A stretch of 64,000 nt of DNA from Neoceratodus forsteri (GCA_016271365.2 CM057459.1:490619501-490683500), one strand, 5' to 3'. Counted from the first letter of the stretch, positions 1 to 12,049 are shown. Translations and numbers: made by a program. Notes: generated by a model not told the origin, from the letters alone.

Positions 1-610
1 CTCATAGCCATGGAACCCTTGTTTAGGAAGCTAATACAGATGCCCACTGTTGAGGAGATAAATGTGGGCAATGCTGCCATTAAAATACTGGGAACTGGGG
101 ACACCTCTGTGGTAGCTAATCAACTTGGTGGTTGTTGACAGTGGCTTCTCACCTCAGCTTTAGAACCCAAATGACAAATACTGCTCCACTGATGGATGGA
201 GGCATCCCCTTCATGCTCAAAATGAATAGCAGCTCTCTGTCAATTTCTAGAGTATGAATGAATATCTCATGCCTCTCAACCTGACCTCCCTAGGTTCTAC
301 CATATATGGAACCCCTTTCTGAAGCATACCTCTGCCCCCCCAACTCTGAACCAGGGCATTTGGATTCTGTCTGTCCCCAGTCTCCATGCCCTCACTCAAC
401 CCCTGATACTCAGACTGCACTTATGAGACAGAGAACCCCACCCACAACCACATCCAAGCTTTCAAATCCTGCTCCCAGGTAGGCCTGCTCCCCTTCCCTA
501 TTACCCAGCAAGGGGTCTTCTTGACTAAGATCACTAACGTAGTTTACAATTGTCTACTGCTTCTGATAGCTGAAATTTGTATTAGCAGTCAAGTGGTAGT
601 AATAGTAATA
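1..610 (+). mobile_element. L1-type LINE ORF2 fragment (copy A)
   Basis: The first 130 bases translate to a segment beginning just after the reverse transcriptase GQGCPLSP block. The equivalent reading in copy B, at 23090-23240, shows QGCPLSPCLYLIAMEPLL. In-frame stops follow quickly, and the rest to about 600 is degraded ORF2 C-terminal or 3' sequence ending in a GTA/ATA-rich tract. It is dead. It is assigned to the L1 clade because the complete upstream domains are visible in the B copy. Confidence 0.7.
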
Positions 611-619
611 ATAGTAGTA

Positions 620-3180
620 GTGTTTTTTTTTATTTTGGGCACCCTTCCCCATAGATTTTGGCACCCTTACAAAATAAAAAGGAAAACAGCATTAGGATAC
701 AACATATATAAAACTAAAATACAATACATATAAATCAGTTAAATACAACCTTTAAAATTCAAACAAGCCAGTTTCTAAGCTGTTTAGTGGCATGAATATG
801 TTCCTCATGCCCCAAAGGCCTCTTGGAAAAGTAACATTTTTAGATGTTTTTTAAATACCTCCAGGGAAGGTGCCTACCAGGAGTACAACAGCAACAAATT
901 CCAGAGGATCGAGGCATCCACCTCAAATGTCTGGTCCCTGGCAGATTTTAACCTAGCTCTAGGGACCACCAGGAGGGCCTCCCTGCTGATCTGAGAGAGT
1001 GACTCAGAGAGTAGGAATGCAAAAGCTCCTTCCAGTTGCCCAGACCCAACCTGTGCAAGGCCTTATACTGAAGTGATGTGCCAATGCACTAGCAGACAAT
1101 GCAGTTTGCATAGCACTGGCATAATATGACTGAAACTTGAATGTCCAGTCAACAGCCAGACCGCCACATACTGCAAAAGCTGCAGGCATTGCATCGCACC
1201 TCCTCTGACCCTGTGATAGAGTGCATTACAGCAGTCAAGCCCCGAGGTAATGAATGCATGTTCCAGCATGGCTAGATCATTAGGGGGAATAAGGCATTTA
1301 ATTCAGGCAATGTTCCAGAGATGATAAAAACCAGTCTGGATAACAGCCAACACCTGAGCATCAAGTGTCAGCTCATTGTAAAAATGCCCAAATTCTTCAC
1401 CTTAGGGGAGGTTTTCAGTACAGTTGGACAAATAAAAAACCCTAACCTATCCCCAGAGGCCCCCATTCTCCCCCTTCATTCTAGCTCAACCACCAGTACT
1501 TCAGTCTTCCCCGGGTTGAGCCCCAGCCAGTTCAATGACGTCCAAGCCCAGATCTTGGAAAGCAATTATTTAGCATGTTGACCACATCAGATTTTCTGGG
1601 TGTGAAGGACAGGTAGAGCTGAGTATCATCAGCTTAGCAGTGAAATCTCAGCTCATACCACCTTATGACCTCACCCAGGGACAACATATACACTGTGAAC
1701 AATACGGGGGAGAGGACAAAGCCTTGTGATCCTCCACAGGGCAGGGCTGTTAGGCCTGAGGAATAATTTCAGAATCACCCTTTGGGACCTGACCCAGAGA
1801 AAAGACCCAAACCAGCTGATGACCTTGCCTGTGAGTGCAGCATATTCCCTCCACCTGTCCAACAACACCCCATGGTCCACAGTGTCCAACACTGATGAGA
1901 GATCAAGGAGAATGAGAATTGATCACTCTCCTCTATCCCTCACCCTGAGCAGGTCATTCAGAACCTTTACCAGCATACTATGCTGTACATAGCCCTATAC
2001 CTGGACTAGAAGTGGTTCATAAATCTGGAAGTCCATGAGGCGACTCTCAAGCTGTTCTGTGACCACCTTCTCAAGAATCTTCCCTAAAAAGGGAAGTTTG
2101 AGATAGGCTTGTAATTCATCAAGATGTCAGGGTCCAGAGATGTTTTTCAGCAAGGGATTCACCAGATCTTGTTTAAAGGACTCTAGTAAGACTCCCGCTG
2201 CAAAGGAACACCTGACAATCCCCGCAAAAACTGGGCCCAGGATGCCGAAGCAACTAACAAGTAAATGTGTTGGGCCCAGGTCAAGGTCGCAGAATGTTGG
2301 TTTAAGCCCTGAGATCACTCTACAGTCCTCTATCGTCATCACCATCTGGAACTCTCCTCAGGTAGACCTAGTGTACCTGTCCACTCAAGGTCCACCACTG
2401 TTGGATGATGGTATTCTGCTTGAAATTACAGCCCTAATGGAGAACACTGTGAAAGAAGAACCAAGCAAACTCCTCACACGTCTGAGCCAAAAAGGCTCTA
2501 ATGGATTCCAGACAGGCAGGATGTAATAGCCTGTCTACAACCGAAAGAGCTGAGCCTGTGAATTCTTCCCAGCTACAATCATCCTAGACATACAAGCTCT
2601 TTTTTTGGATGATTGCATTCTGATACTCATTGTAATGAGCAATCAAAACCAGTCTTTCCTCCTGGGACCTGGTCTTCCACAAATGCCTTTCTAACATCCA
2701 CCGCCTGGTTTTCAGCATCCTTAGCTCACCATTAAACCAAGGTGAGCTGAAGCATGAAACCGGCGGGTGTACATGGATTGGTGCCAAATGATCCAGGGCC
2801 TCCATGACAACCCTATTATAAGCTGTCATGGCATTCTTCAGACTGTCTGAGCAAGCCTCCAGCACAGACAAAATGTTCAGTTCCACCATCAGTCCCTCTG
2901 ATCACAAGCCTTTCAAAGGGCAGAACTGAACCATTTCAACAGGGGAAGGGACATTTGGGGAGGGGGCTCTGAACCTGAAGCTGACGGTGCAATGATCCAA
3001 CCAAATGACAGGATCAATCTTGATGGTGTCAATTTCGACTTGCAGGGAAGACACCAGATTGAGTGCATGTCCAGAGTGGTGGGTCCCAGTCGTGGTCTCA
3101 AGAGCACGGCCAAAAGCCTCCATATTGAACATGAAGTCCCTGGCCCCAGACTGCATTCTGGATAAGTATTTGATAACACT
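620..3180 (-). mobile_element. L2-like non-LTR retrotransposon, antisense, decayed (copy A)
   Basis: On the minus strand, from 3180 downward, the reading goes from the end of an endonuclease domain (HTLDLVF-like, near 3060), through a PWFNGELRMLK linker (2720-2760), to reverse transcriptase (FDTVDHGVLLDRW near 1870) and then a C-terminal block with CNALYHRVRGG...LQLLQ...LLTGHSSFSHI (1100-1240). The Tyr of the YADDTQLYLSF polymerase motif near 1645 is a stop codon here. The 3' end is near 620, beside a GTA-rich tract. Many frameshifts are present. This order and these motifs are typical of the L2 clade in the Jockey superfamily; Rex1 or CR1 is a less likely label. Confidence 0.8.
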
Positions 3181-3240
3181 ACATGCTATTATTGAGAAAA
3201 TTATATGCTGCCCTGAATTAATCTATGTGTGCACAACTTT

Positions 3241-3824
3241 TTTTTTCATCTACATCTTATCTACATTTTATCCCTCTGGAACACACTGTAGGCTGCTAGC
3301 TCCACCCTGTCCCTGAAACTCACGTTCATCTGCCATTCCTCCAGAACCACTGAGCCACACTTCTACCATGGATTTCTCGCATGGTGGGGCCTGGAAGGGG
3401 AGGGCTATCTTCCCCCCACCGAGGATTGACAATCCAGATATGGGCTTCGGTGATCCACTGATGGAGCGGAGCACGGGCTGGCAGGCAGAGCTTCATGGAA
3501 CCTATGGTTACCCTTTTTCCTCCTGGTTTTTCTCCCACATTGCAGCACCATGGGTATGTGCACGTGGAGGTGCACTCGTGCTACGTAGCTGTGCTTCTTG
3601 CTTCCCAATCTCTGATATTGGCACTCGGCCTCCACCAGGTGTCAGCCAAGGAGTGGGACAATTGATCCTCTCACCCTGGGAAAGGAGAGCAGTCAGATGG
3701 ACGCTCAATCCTCTCCTTCCCCTGCCGACCCCTGGCAACTCGAGCTTGCTCCCGAGCATGGGTTTCCGACTTGCTGTGAGGTGTGGCATCCAGCGCCTCA
3801 ACCCTCAGCACCACCAGGCAAGTT
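3241..3824 (-). mobile_element. GC-rich retroposon with target-site duplication (copy A)
   Basis: A GC-rich block flanked by matching host sequence: cacaact at 3232-3238 and cacaactatttt at 3829-3840. The T-run at 3238-3246 fits a poly(A) end on the minus strand. The last 140 bases (about 3685-3824, the 5' end in minus orientation) resemble 55480-55622, while the rest of the body does not. The open frames across it are simply a result of high GC content. It could be a processed-transcript retroposon or a LINE 5'-UTR derivative. It is shared with copy B, so it predates the duplication. Confidence 0.6.
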
Positions 3825-3949
3825 TGTTCACAACTATTTTGAAAATCTTTTGTAATTCACTGTTTTAACTGTTGTATACATTGCTGTATTAATGTAAATT
3901 TTCAATAAAATGTTTTAAACAAAAATGAAAAATGATAGAACATAGTTTG
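3825..3949. other. AT-rich tail sequence, no gene
   Basis: Together with 3181-3240 this is the sequence interrupted by the GC-rich retroposon. It ends in an aataaa-containing stretch (3903-3915) that looks like the sense 3' end of an older retroposon. It cannot be assigned to a family. Confidence 0.4.
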
Positions 3950-4570
3950 TTGATCCCTCACCATGAGATCACATGTCACACTGACAAATGTAGAGTCTGT
4001 GCAGTGACAGGGCTGAAATTCCAACTGGAGAAGCTCATAGATGTCATATTGTTCCAGGCAAACCTCGAGCTGCACCACTACAACCTTCTTGATAATATTC
4101 CCTTAAAACAGAAGATATGAGACCAGTCTATAATTCACTACAGCATCAGGGCCCAAGGATGGATTTTTCAGGAGGGGTCTTACCGCCACCATTTTTAGGG
4201 CAGATGGAAAAAGTCCTTCCTTATGGAACACCCAATAATCTCAGTGATAACTGAGCACAGGGATTCCTGACAGCCCAAAAGTAGCCTGGTATGTCCAGTA
4301 TACAGCAGGTGGTCTGCAATCATGAGATCACCCAGAGCACATCTTTCTCAACAACTGGTCAAAACTCAGCCTAGGTTAACAGATCATGTATGCCCCTTGT
4401 AGGATGACCACCCCCAGCCCTTGACATAGCACCTGAGGAAATCCCGATCGAATGGAGGACATCTTGTCAAAATAGAATCTGCAAACTTCTTGCACTTTTC
4501 TGCAGAAATAAAATTGAGTGGACAAAAGCAGTACAGCACATTTACAGCACAGTGAAACCAACATAATCAT
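3950..4570 (-). mobile_element. L2-like reverse transcriptase N-terminal fragment (copy A)
   Basis: The minus strand carries the block just upstream of L2 reverse transcriptase. It is clearer in copy B, where an open frame at 27157-27462 reads PSSLKMMVVRPLLKKPCLDPDAV. In copy A this stretch is broken by several indels. It is a separate piece from the LINE at 620-3180. Confidence 0.6.
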
Positions 4571-4609
4571 GGGGCTAGGGAGCAGGCCTTATGAGGAGAA
4601 GCTTCAGGA

Positions 4610-5045
4610 CATGGACATTTACAGCCTAGGGAAGGAAAGGGAAGGGAAAGGGTGACATGATAAAAACATACAGTATAAGTACCTGCATGGGATAATTAGA
4701 GTAAATGACAAGGAATTCTTCTCCTTGAGTTTAAAATTCAGGGACCAGGGGAAACTCACTAAAAAATTCAGAGTGGAGTTCAGGAAAGACATCCACAAGC
4801 ACTTTTTCATGGAAAGGGTGGTGGACAAGTGGAACAAACTGCCAGAAGAAGTTGGAAAGGTCAAATTGGTCAATACGTATAAGCAGTGATGGGACACGGA
4901 TACAGATTTATTCAAAAGAGGGCATAAGTTAAGAGGCAGGATGGTCCTTAGGGCCAGTGTAGATTAGTTATGTAGGGTGGGCAGCTTAAATGGGCCAATA
5001 GGTTTTTTTTTTTTTCTCCCATCAATGTCTGTGTTTCTATACATC
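4610..5045 (+). mobile_element. CR1-like LINE 3' end, sense (copy A)
   Basis: Reading on the plus strand from 4760 gives FRKDIHKHFFMERVVDKW followed by NKLPEEV, the characteristic C-terminus of CR1-type ORF2. A 3' UTR follows and ends in tctgtgtttctat. It is 5'-truncated, as most CR1 copies are. A gaagg-rich low-complexity run lies just upstream at 4625-4650. Confidence 0.75.
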
Positions 5046-5519
5046 TGTTACTGAGGTCACACACAAGAAAACAGGTTCTTGGCTCCTTCAGCATTCATCA
5101 GTTCCTGTTAGCCTATTCCCCAATTGATATCACAATACTCTGATTATGATATCACCGTACATCCCATGGCAATATACAGTAATGCCATATTACAGAGGAC
5201 CATAACTTCAGGGTGTGAATAAGACATGGCTGAGTAAACTCCAAAAGCTTTTTAGATCCCGTTTTTCAGAAAATGTCATAAGCACTTAGCAAACGTCAGG
5301 AGAAATCTGTGGAAGATATTGTAGAACAAGGGAGTACTCTTCACAATTCAAAGCTCTCCCTTGCCCTGAGTGTGAGACACTCTCATACTATAGAGTGTCT
5401 CACTCACAGATGTCCCGGAAATGGGCATGTTCAAGGAACTTTTTAAAAATGTTTAATATTCTTTTTTCAGCATTTTTGGGGCCAGAAAAGGCACAATGAG
5501 TGAAGGCGTGTTTTTTTTC
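5046..5519. other. No gene seen
   Basis: Shared with copy B at about 28196-28630. Near 5367-5402, gagacactctca and gagtgtctcactc form a short inverted repeat around a catactata centre. I see no coding signal and no recognised repeat. Confidence 0.5.
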
Positions 5520-5760
5520 CAGATGCAGCCCAGAAGCATGGGGAGGTTAAATGACTTGCTCAGGGTCATGCACTATGCAAGTGGAAGTTGTGGGATTCAG
5601 GCCAGAGTCACTGGATGTACAAAGCTTGTTCACAGCTTCTCACTCTAATCTCTAGGCTATACTGGTAGCCTCGAGAAACAAATGTATTAGCTGGGATATG
5701 AACCCAGGCTGCCCAGGGTACCACTTCATTGCACTGCCAGCTACACATACTGTACACACT
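5520..5760 (-). mobile_element. tRNA-derived SINE pieces, antisense (copy A)
   Basis: Read on the minus strand, 5665 down to 5525 gives tatagcctagagattagag, then a degenerate B box and then gagcaagtcatttaacc. This is the same family as 60089-60312 and 61455-61672. Just upstream (5760 to 5670) is a second tRNA-like head with a ggttcatatccc B box. Both are truncated and are also found in copy B (28630-28880). Confidence 0.75.
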
Positions 5761-6235
5761 ATTAATTAGATTTCAATCAATAATACATTAATACTGATAT
5801 GGAGACCACCATCACAGCCACAAGAGTGGTCCCACCTGCACTCCTAGGGGAATCAGAACTGCTCACCTTTGGTTTGTGTTTCTCATACCCAAAGACTGTG
5901 CATGACACCTCTCCCAAAGCCACAGGAGTGGTCTCTGTGACAACATCAAAACCTACATATGAAATGCAGTATGAACTGTGTTTGTATATTAAGTGTTCCA
6001 AAGTCTTCCCAGCAGTGTCTACATCTCATTAAAAAAGGTCAACAGGGCACAAATAGCTCACTGGTTTCATTGATCTGCCTTTGTTTAGATAGGTACATAT
6101 TAATTCTTTATTTTTTTTCCAACTGAACCTCCACCAGCACTATAGGAGCACTGAGTTGCTGGCATGAGGAGAAGGACATTTTTTGCCTTTAGTATAGATG
6201 GGAGGTACTAGTAGGGTAGCCACTTATAAATAGGT
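5761..6235. other. No gene seen
   Basis: Duplicated sequence with no coding potential that I trust. An open frame at 5799-6032 is broken in copy B and has no domain. Confidence 0.5.
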
Positions 6236-6690
6236 AATTGCTTTATAGTGTATGGTGGAATGCGATTGTGTATGGAAATCCATACACCGCAAAAAGTTGT
6301 TCTGCTGCAGTAGTGACGTACTCACTAAAGCAGAACAACCTTTCATTCTTGTGTTAATGATGACATCATAATACAAGGGACTACAGCAGGTGCTGTGATT
6401 CGTCTCCTGCGGTGTGAGAGTGGCACATGAGTGTGCTGGACAGTGGCAGCTGTGAATTGAGGGCGTCGGCAGAACTGATTAAAAATATGGAAAAGTGAGT
6501 GTTTTTTTCTTCTTTTCAGTCACCATACACTATATAGAACAGTGTATGGTTAGCCATACACTACATGGCTATTCTTTCACCTTGTAGATACAATGCCGAC
6601 TTGGAGACCTCTCGAGCTTCGCTCTTGAGGTCATCAGTCGGCATTGTATCTTCTTGTTGGAAGAATTGCCTTGTTGTGTATGGTTACCCG
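6236..6690. mobile_element. Multi-hairpin block, candidate foldback element
   Basis: Present only in copy A. The octamer gtgtatgg or its complement ccatacac occurs seven times, starting at 6248, 6268, 6280, 6523, 6542, 6554 and 6676. Two pairs form perfect 8-bp hairpins with 4-base loops (6268-6287 and 6542-6561). A third hairpin, 6296-6339, has 11-bp arms (gttgttctgct) and an inner tagtga/tcacta stem. A fourth, 6586-6651, has perfect 16-bp arms (agatacaatgccgact), an inner gacctc/gaggtc stem and a gagcttcgctc tip. No coding sequence is visible. The flanks (cttataaata and tacactttaaag) match copy B. Confidence 0.7.
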
Positions 6691-7879
6691 TACACTTTAA
6701 AGTAAAATCCAAGTGTTTTCTTGTTTTTGTAGCAGCGGGGGGTGGGCATTCTGGGAAGTGGGGTACAACTAGATGGCAGGGAAATGTTTTAGTAAATGCT
6801 GTTTATGCACTGGGTCCTGGAGGAGGCACAGAGTTATTTGTCTTATAAGAATAGGATCAGGTGTCAGGAGACAGGGGGTGAGCAGTCAAATCACAACTGT
6901 TTCTTTTCTTCATACTGGCATTATATATGCCTTTTGGAATTAATTAGGTTGAACTGTGTAACATTGATCTGCCTAATTTTACCTGGGAGAGTGAAGCAAA
7001 GCATTGCCCACTGAACCCACATGTATAAAGATATATCAAGCTCACCTGGAGTTCCCTTACAACCATCACTGCATCACTGTGTCATACCATCAAGGTCATG
7101 GGCCTGGTGCCTGTTTCATGGCTATCTACTGATGTTTCCCCACAGTGTAGCAAGCAAAGCCATGGTTACATACAGTAGTGTCATACTAAGCCATGCATGT
7201 GCAAAGTGCCCTGACCGTCAGTTCTCCATGGGCCATCTCCTAAAATGGGCAGTACATCAGTAGCTAGAACAAGGATCCCCCCAACACTACCTTGTCTTGA
7301 AGCTTTGCTTTTCATAAGAGTTTCATCTGCCAATTTCATGGGCTTTCTTCTTGCATGTGTGTAGTACTGGACTTGCCATCCACATGTGTCTCCCTCAACA
7401 GTCTTAATAGAACGTGCCACATGCTAGCCTGCTATAGGGCAGTCTCTCTTGTGGTGAAACCCCCTGGTTCCCATACCATTCCAGTGGCCCCCTACATATT
7501 CTCCAAATTACTGCAATGGTGATTTCTCATAAATAGACCCCTGGCCCCTTTTCCAGGATCTCAGTGGTATGGCTGCAGCTCTACTATGGCAGATGGGCAG
7601 GGAATTAGTGGTGAGTTGTACAAATTATCTGCAACCTTGTGTGAGGTATCAGGGGCTTAAGCAAAAAAAGGCATGAGAGCACACTGGCACCCTTCTTATC
7701 TGTGCATAGTTCCATCTGCCAAGACTATCCTTTTAAGGTCAAGACTAGACTGTTATCTCTGAACAGAGCTCCCATGGATGAACAATCTGTCACCTATTGT
7801 CAGGAGGAGGAGATCACTACAAATGCACCACTGTTTGTGTGTTTAAAGCAAGAGTACTGAAATTATTACATAGCGCAGT
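6691..7879. other. No gene seen
   Basis: Non-repetitive within the window apart from its partner in copy B (29461-31760). The short open frames are not conserved between the copies. At 7655-7662, ggcTTAAgc is the intact counterpart of the MITE insertion site in copy B. Confidence 0.6.
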
Positions 7880-8310
7880 ACAATTAGCCTTTGAATGCTT
7901 CTCAGATCATTTAAGTATCCATTGCAAAAGCTTTGTTAATGCACTAATTAGGGCTGAAGCAACAGAAGTAGGGAAATGTGATGTTAGGGTTTCCAACCCC
8001 AACACCCCACCCCTAACCTGCAGGCGGCAATAGGTGTGGGGTTTGCTTTGGGGCTGTCATCCCTAACACTCACCCCATTCCATGAGTAAGTATGATAAGA
8101 TGGGTACAGTGTATTAGAATAGGGTGAGCATTAGGGTTGACAACCCCAAGGAACACCACACGCCTGTTGCTGCCTGCAGGGTATAGGTGGGGTGTTAGGG
8201 TTGGAAACCTTAATGCACATTTCCCTACTTTTGACACTTCAGCCCTAACTATAGCATTAGTAATGTTTTGTGCAATGAATTTCCTTATGTTTTGAGATGG
8301 TGTAATTGCA
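7880..8310. mobile_element. Foldback element with arms of about 170-200 bp (copy A)
   Basis: The left arm (about 7915-8095) and the reverse complement of the right arm (about 8105-8290) align along their length. The left arm passes through gggctgaag, gtagggaaatgtg, gggtttccaacc and acaccccacc, then ctgcaggcggcaa. The right arm reads the same blocks in the opposite orientation. The centre is near 8095-8110. Copy B keeps the element but has lost about 30 bases from its left arm. No open frame or short terminal repeat with a clear target duplication could be defined. Confidence 0.75.
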
Positions 8311-8850
8311 TCCTCATTTGCCTCTTAGAGCAAAGGGCCCTCCTGGTCCTACACTCACATTCATCCATAATTTCAGAGATAGTGTAATCATATCCCTTTC
8401 TTGCCTGTGTGTGTGCAGGACCCTCCAAGCCCTGCGCTCTCATCCCTCCACAGATGTGTATAAAATTGCAACCAAATTGTCTCCATATCCTTCTTATTAC
8501 CCCATCTCATGAACCTGGTACTGAAAATTTCCAGGTCCCTGCCAAAACGTGATTCTGCGTGACCACAATGTCATTCCACACCACAGGTGCTAAGAAACAG
8601 TTTGGCTAGGATTTGAAGAATGACAGCTGTCACGTTCATGAGTTGTTGTAAAAATATGGCTATGTTGAATATTTGGGGTAAAAATATTTAAAATTACCAG
8701 AGTTATGAGTGAGCGCTTCAAAACTTCAACATGTACACATAAATTTGCAATATTTTACATATATATAGTGTAATTGTATCTCTATTTGCCTGTGTGTGTG
8801 CAGGCCCCTCCAGTCCCTGCACTCTCATCCCTCCACAGATGTGTATAATT
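8297..8850 (+). repeat. Recurrent units of about 90 bp
   Basis: Units starting at about 8297, 8383 and 8763 share gagatagtgtaat, then tttgcctgtgtgtgtgcagg, then ccctccag and ctctcatccctccac. The first two are adjacent. The third lies after an intervening block at 8475-8760. Copy B has the first two at about 32160 and 32244 but not the third. Confidence 0.65.
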
Positions 8851-9135
8851 CACAGAGTGTAAAGAACAGAGCAGTAGATACTAATGGGGGTTTACAGTGA
8901 ATGAGATCCAGCTTGGGGGGGGGGGACTTAGAGAGAAAGATGGAGTAAAATTGGGCCCACAGACTTTAATAAGTAAAATAAGTGTTCGGTATTACCCCTT
9001 GTTTGCCATCTGTCCTACAGATTTCAGGCAGTCTCAGGTGAGGCCACAGGTTCCCACTTACTATTTAAACCTTCCAACTATCCCCCCATCCTCAAGGGAT
9101 TGGGTCTCATGGTTCCATAATTATCACTTTTAATA
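8851..9135. other. No gene seen
   Basis: A G-homopolymer of about 12 lies near 8916-8928. This may be the 5' continuation of the L1 that resumes at 14519, since the hAT-like element between them is flanked by near-identical octamers. The continuation cannot be proved from coding content. Confidence 0.35.
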
Positions 9136-10554
9136 AGTTATTTAGAGCTATGCGGAATGAGAAAATACTGAATTTGTGGAATTTCAACAGAATACCAAAT
9201 AATTCTGTGAAATGTCACACAATTTCAATGGAATTTTGTGGAATTGTTGTATTTATTAATTTGGTCATACCTCAACTGTCAATTGAGCTACAGATGTTCA
9301 ATTTGGAAGGATTACCTGTTAATAGGTACGCTAATAGTGTGATGAACATATTGACTTTAGGGTGCATCATCTCAAAGTTAAAGGTGCTTAAAGTCTGTCA
9401 TTTTATTTTTTTTTTGTAGGAAATTTCATAAACATTTTTATCTGCATGTAACTCAGGCACCTTGAGAGCTAGAAATATGAAATTAGGTATATATATGTAC
9501 AGTAAATGTAGTAATACCTCTTTTACCTGAAACATTTTATAAGATGTTCATGATGTTGATGAAAGCTTTTAAAATTATACGAAAATAACTAAAGCCATTG
9601 AAATGTAGATTTTAATGGCAGAAGAAGACCAGAGGTCCATACAGTCTGCCCTTATTCCCTATAATGCTTGGAGTCTTCCCTGGAATCTATAGTTCCTCCT
9701 GGGTATTAACCATCCCCATCCTATTCCCATTCTCCTCACTGGTCTTGTCACCCCTTGCGACCACTATTCCCTTCATTCCATCCCATATGAACATACGAAT
9801 GTGTCAGCAGAAACAGATCACCTGGTCTATCTAAATCTGCTTGAGTGTGCAGCTAGCACCCCTAGTTTGCAGCTGCCCCACCTCCACTCACATTTGTCAT
9901 CCCACTGCCACCCCCCACCTTCCCCACCCTCACTCTCCCCTGTTCCCTGTCCCATGCCCTTTTGAAACTGTTCACAGATTTACATGATACCACCCATTCT
10001 GGTAGGGTTTCCATTTTGCTACCACCCTCTCTGTGAAATAGTGTCTCCTCATTTTCTTCGTAAATCTTCCCCCCTCTATTCTTAGCACATGCCCCCTGGT
10101 GACCCTCACCTTCCTTAACTTAAAGACCCCATCTGCCCCATCCTTATTGATTCCCTTCAGATACTTGAATGTCTCTATCATGTCCCCCCTGTCCCTTCTA
10201 TCCTCCAGGGTGTACATATTCAGGTCTCTCAGCCTGCTGTCATAGTCTGTCCCTTCCATTCCACATATCATCTTTGTTGCCCACCTCTGCACCCCCCTCC
10301 AGTAGCCTGATATCATGCTTTAGGTATGGCCTCCAAAACTGCACACAATACTTTAAGTGCAGCCTTGCCAGCAACCTGTAGAGGGGCAAGATCACCTCTC
10401 TTGACCTGGATGAAAAAAACCTCGCTATGCACCCCAGCATTTTGTTCGCTTTTGCAGCTGCTCTCCTGCACTGGGCAGTGTTGTCCATGGACCCTGTTAT
10501 CATTACCCCTAGGTCCTTCTCCTCATCAGTGATCCCCAGCTTAACCCCTCCCAG

Positions 10555-11034
10555 CTAGTATTCTCTCCTTGGGTTCTTCACCTCAAAGTGCATAACCTTA
10601 CACTTCTTTGCATTGAACCCCAGCTGCCAACTCTCTGACCATTCCTCTAGCTTGCTTACGTCCCTCTGCAGCTGCTTCCATCCCTCCTCTAAATTCGCCA
10701 CTGTTCCTATTTTGGTGTCATCAGCGAACAGACTTATCTTGCTCACCACCCCATGTGCAATGTCTGATATGAAGAGCCCGAACAATATTGGCCTAAACAC
10801 AGAGCCCTGTGGTACCCCACTCATCACTGGCCTTGGAGTTGAGAGCTCCCCTCTCACCATCACCCGTTGCAGCCTCCCACTCAGCCATCTTGTAATCCAG
10901 TTCATCATTTTTGCCCCTACTCTTACACCAGATAGCTTCCCCCCAATCCGCCCATGAGGCACAGAATCGAAGGCCTTGCTGAAGTCCAAGTAAAGAACAT
11001 CCACTGCATGACCTTTATCCAGCTCACCTGTCAT
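10555..11034 (-). pseudogene. CR1 reverse transcriptase core
   Basis: A 160-codon frame with the polymerase blocks in order: LYLDFSKAFDSVPHG, then MSGVPQGSVFRPILF, then ISLFADDTKIG with both catalytic aspartates present, then GFNAKKCKVMHF. The preceding frame (11041-11502) contains the VPLHKSG and ISLTSI-like block but is separated by a stop. In an active element this enzyme would copy the RNA at a nicked chromosomal target. Confidence 0.85.
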
Positions 11035-12049
11035 GCAGTCTTAATATTGTATCAGGTGGGTTTGACAAGACTTCCCTGAAACAAACACATGCCGCTTCAT
11101 ATCCTGGAGGCCATTGTCCTCCAGGTACGACACCAGTCTTTCCTTTAGTATTGTCTCCATGAGTTTGTACACTATGGAGGTGAGACTTACCGGGCAATAA
11201 TTAGCCGGTTCATCCCTTGATCCACTCTTGTGTAATGGTACTACATGTGCCATCCTCCAGTCCAGTGGCACACATTCCGACTCCAGTGAGGTGCTGTATA
11301 GATCCACCAGTGGCTCCGCCAACATCTCCGCCATCTCCTCAGCACCCTGGGGTGGATACCATCCAGCCATGGTGCCTTGTCTACCTTCAGTGTTCTCAGT
11401 CCCTCTAGGACCTACTTGCCTCAATTCTTCCATCTGTTTCCTCCACTCCCTGTCCCCACCCTCCCAGCCCATGGTAGCGGTCCCTCTTTCTTCCATGAAC
11501 ACTAAGCAAAGTATTCATTCAGTGCTTCTGCATGCTCCTCTCCCTTTTCCATCCACTCCCCCCCTTTTCATCCTCACTGTTGTCTCCTTGCACTTCCTTT
11601 TCTCCCTGATGTATCTGAGAAAGTCTCCCCTCCCCATTAATTCCCTGCGCTAAACTCTGCTCCCTCTGGGCCTTGGCTTCTCTCACTTTTCTGGTCACCT
11701 CCTTGGACCATCTTGCATACTCCTCCCTCTCCACTTCTTTCTCTGTCTTTCTATACCTCTGGTGCACATCTCATTTTGCTTTCACCACCTCCACTACCTC
11801 ACTGTTCAACCAGCATGGTTTTCTTGGTCTGCTCCTCTTACTCTGTGTCTTGGTGCAGACTTCTGCTGCCTCTGTAATCCCCCTTTTAATAATATCCCAC
11901 TTCTGCTCTGCATCCACCTCCTGCCTTATGCCCTCTAGTTTCCCTTTCAGTACTTCCTGCATCCTCCCGAAGTCTGCCCCCCTGAAGTTTACTACCTGAG
12001 TAACTGATTTCTCTGGCTCCCTGCACATCGTGATATTAAACCACACCAT

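Larger units (their letters stand above)
1..8750 (+). repeat. Segmental duplication, copy A
   Basis: This stretch aligns in the same orientation with 23123-32605. The order of parts is the same in both: L1 fragment, antisense L2-like LINE, GC-rich antisense retroposon, L2 fragment, CR1 3' end, antisense SINEs, foldback. In one hand-aligned stretch (5212-5350 against 28334-28470) I counted 8 differences in about 140 bases. Homology fades near 8750 here and 32605 there. It is already present at base 1, so the left boundary lies outside the window. Because several unrelated repeat families keep the same order and share insertion points, a duplication explains this better than independent insertions. 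Confidence 0.9.

Noticed and set aside
3368..3868. 166-codon open frame on the plus strand
   Set aside because: Opposite in sense to the retroposon's inferred orientation, in GC-rich DNA with overlapping open frames on both strands, no domain, and not kept open in copy B.
7983..8240. Interstitial telomere repeat
   Set aside because: The ttaggg words are isolated and not in tandem. They lie within foldback arms.
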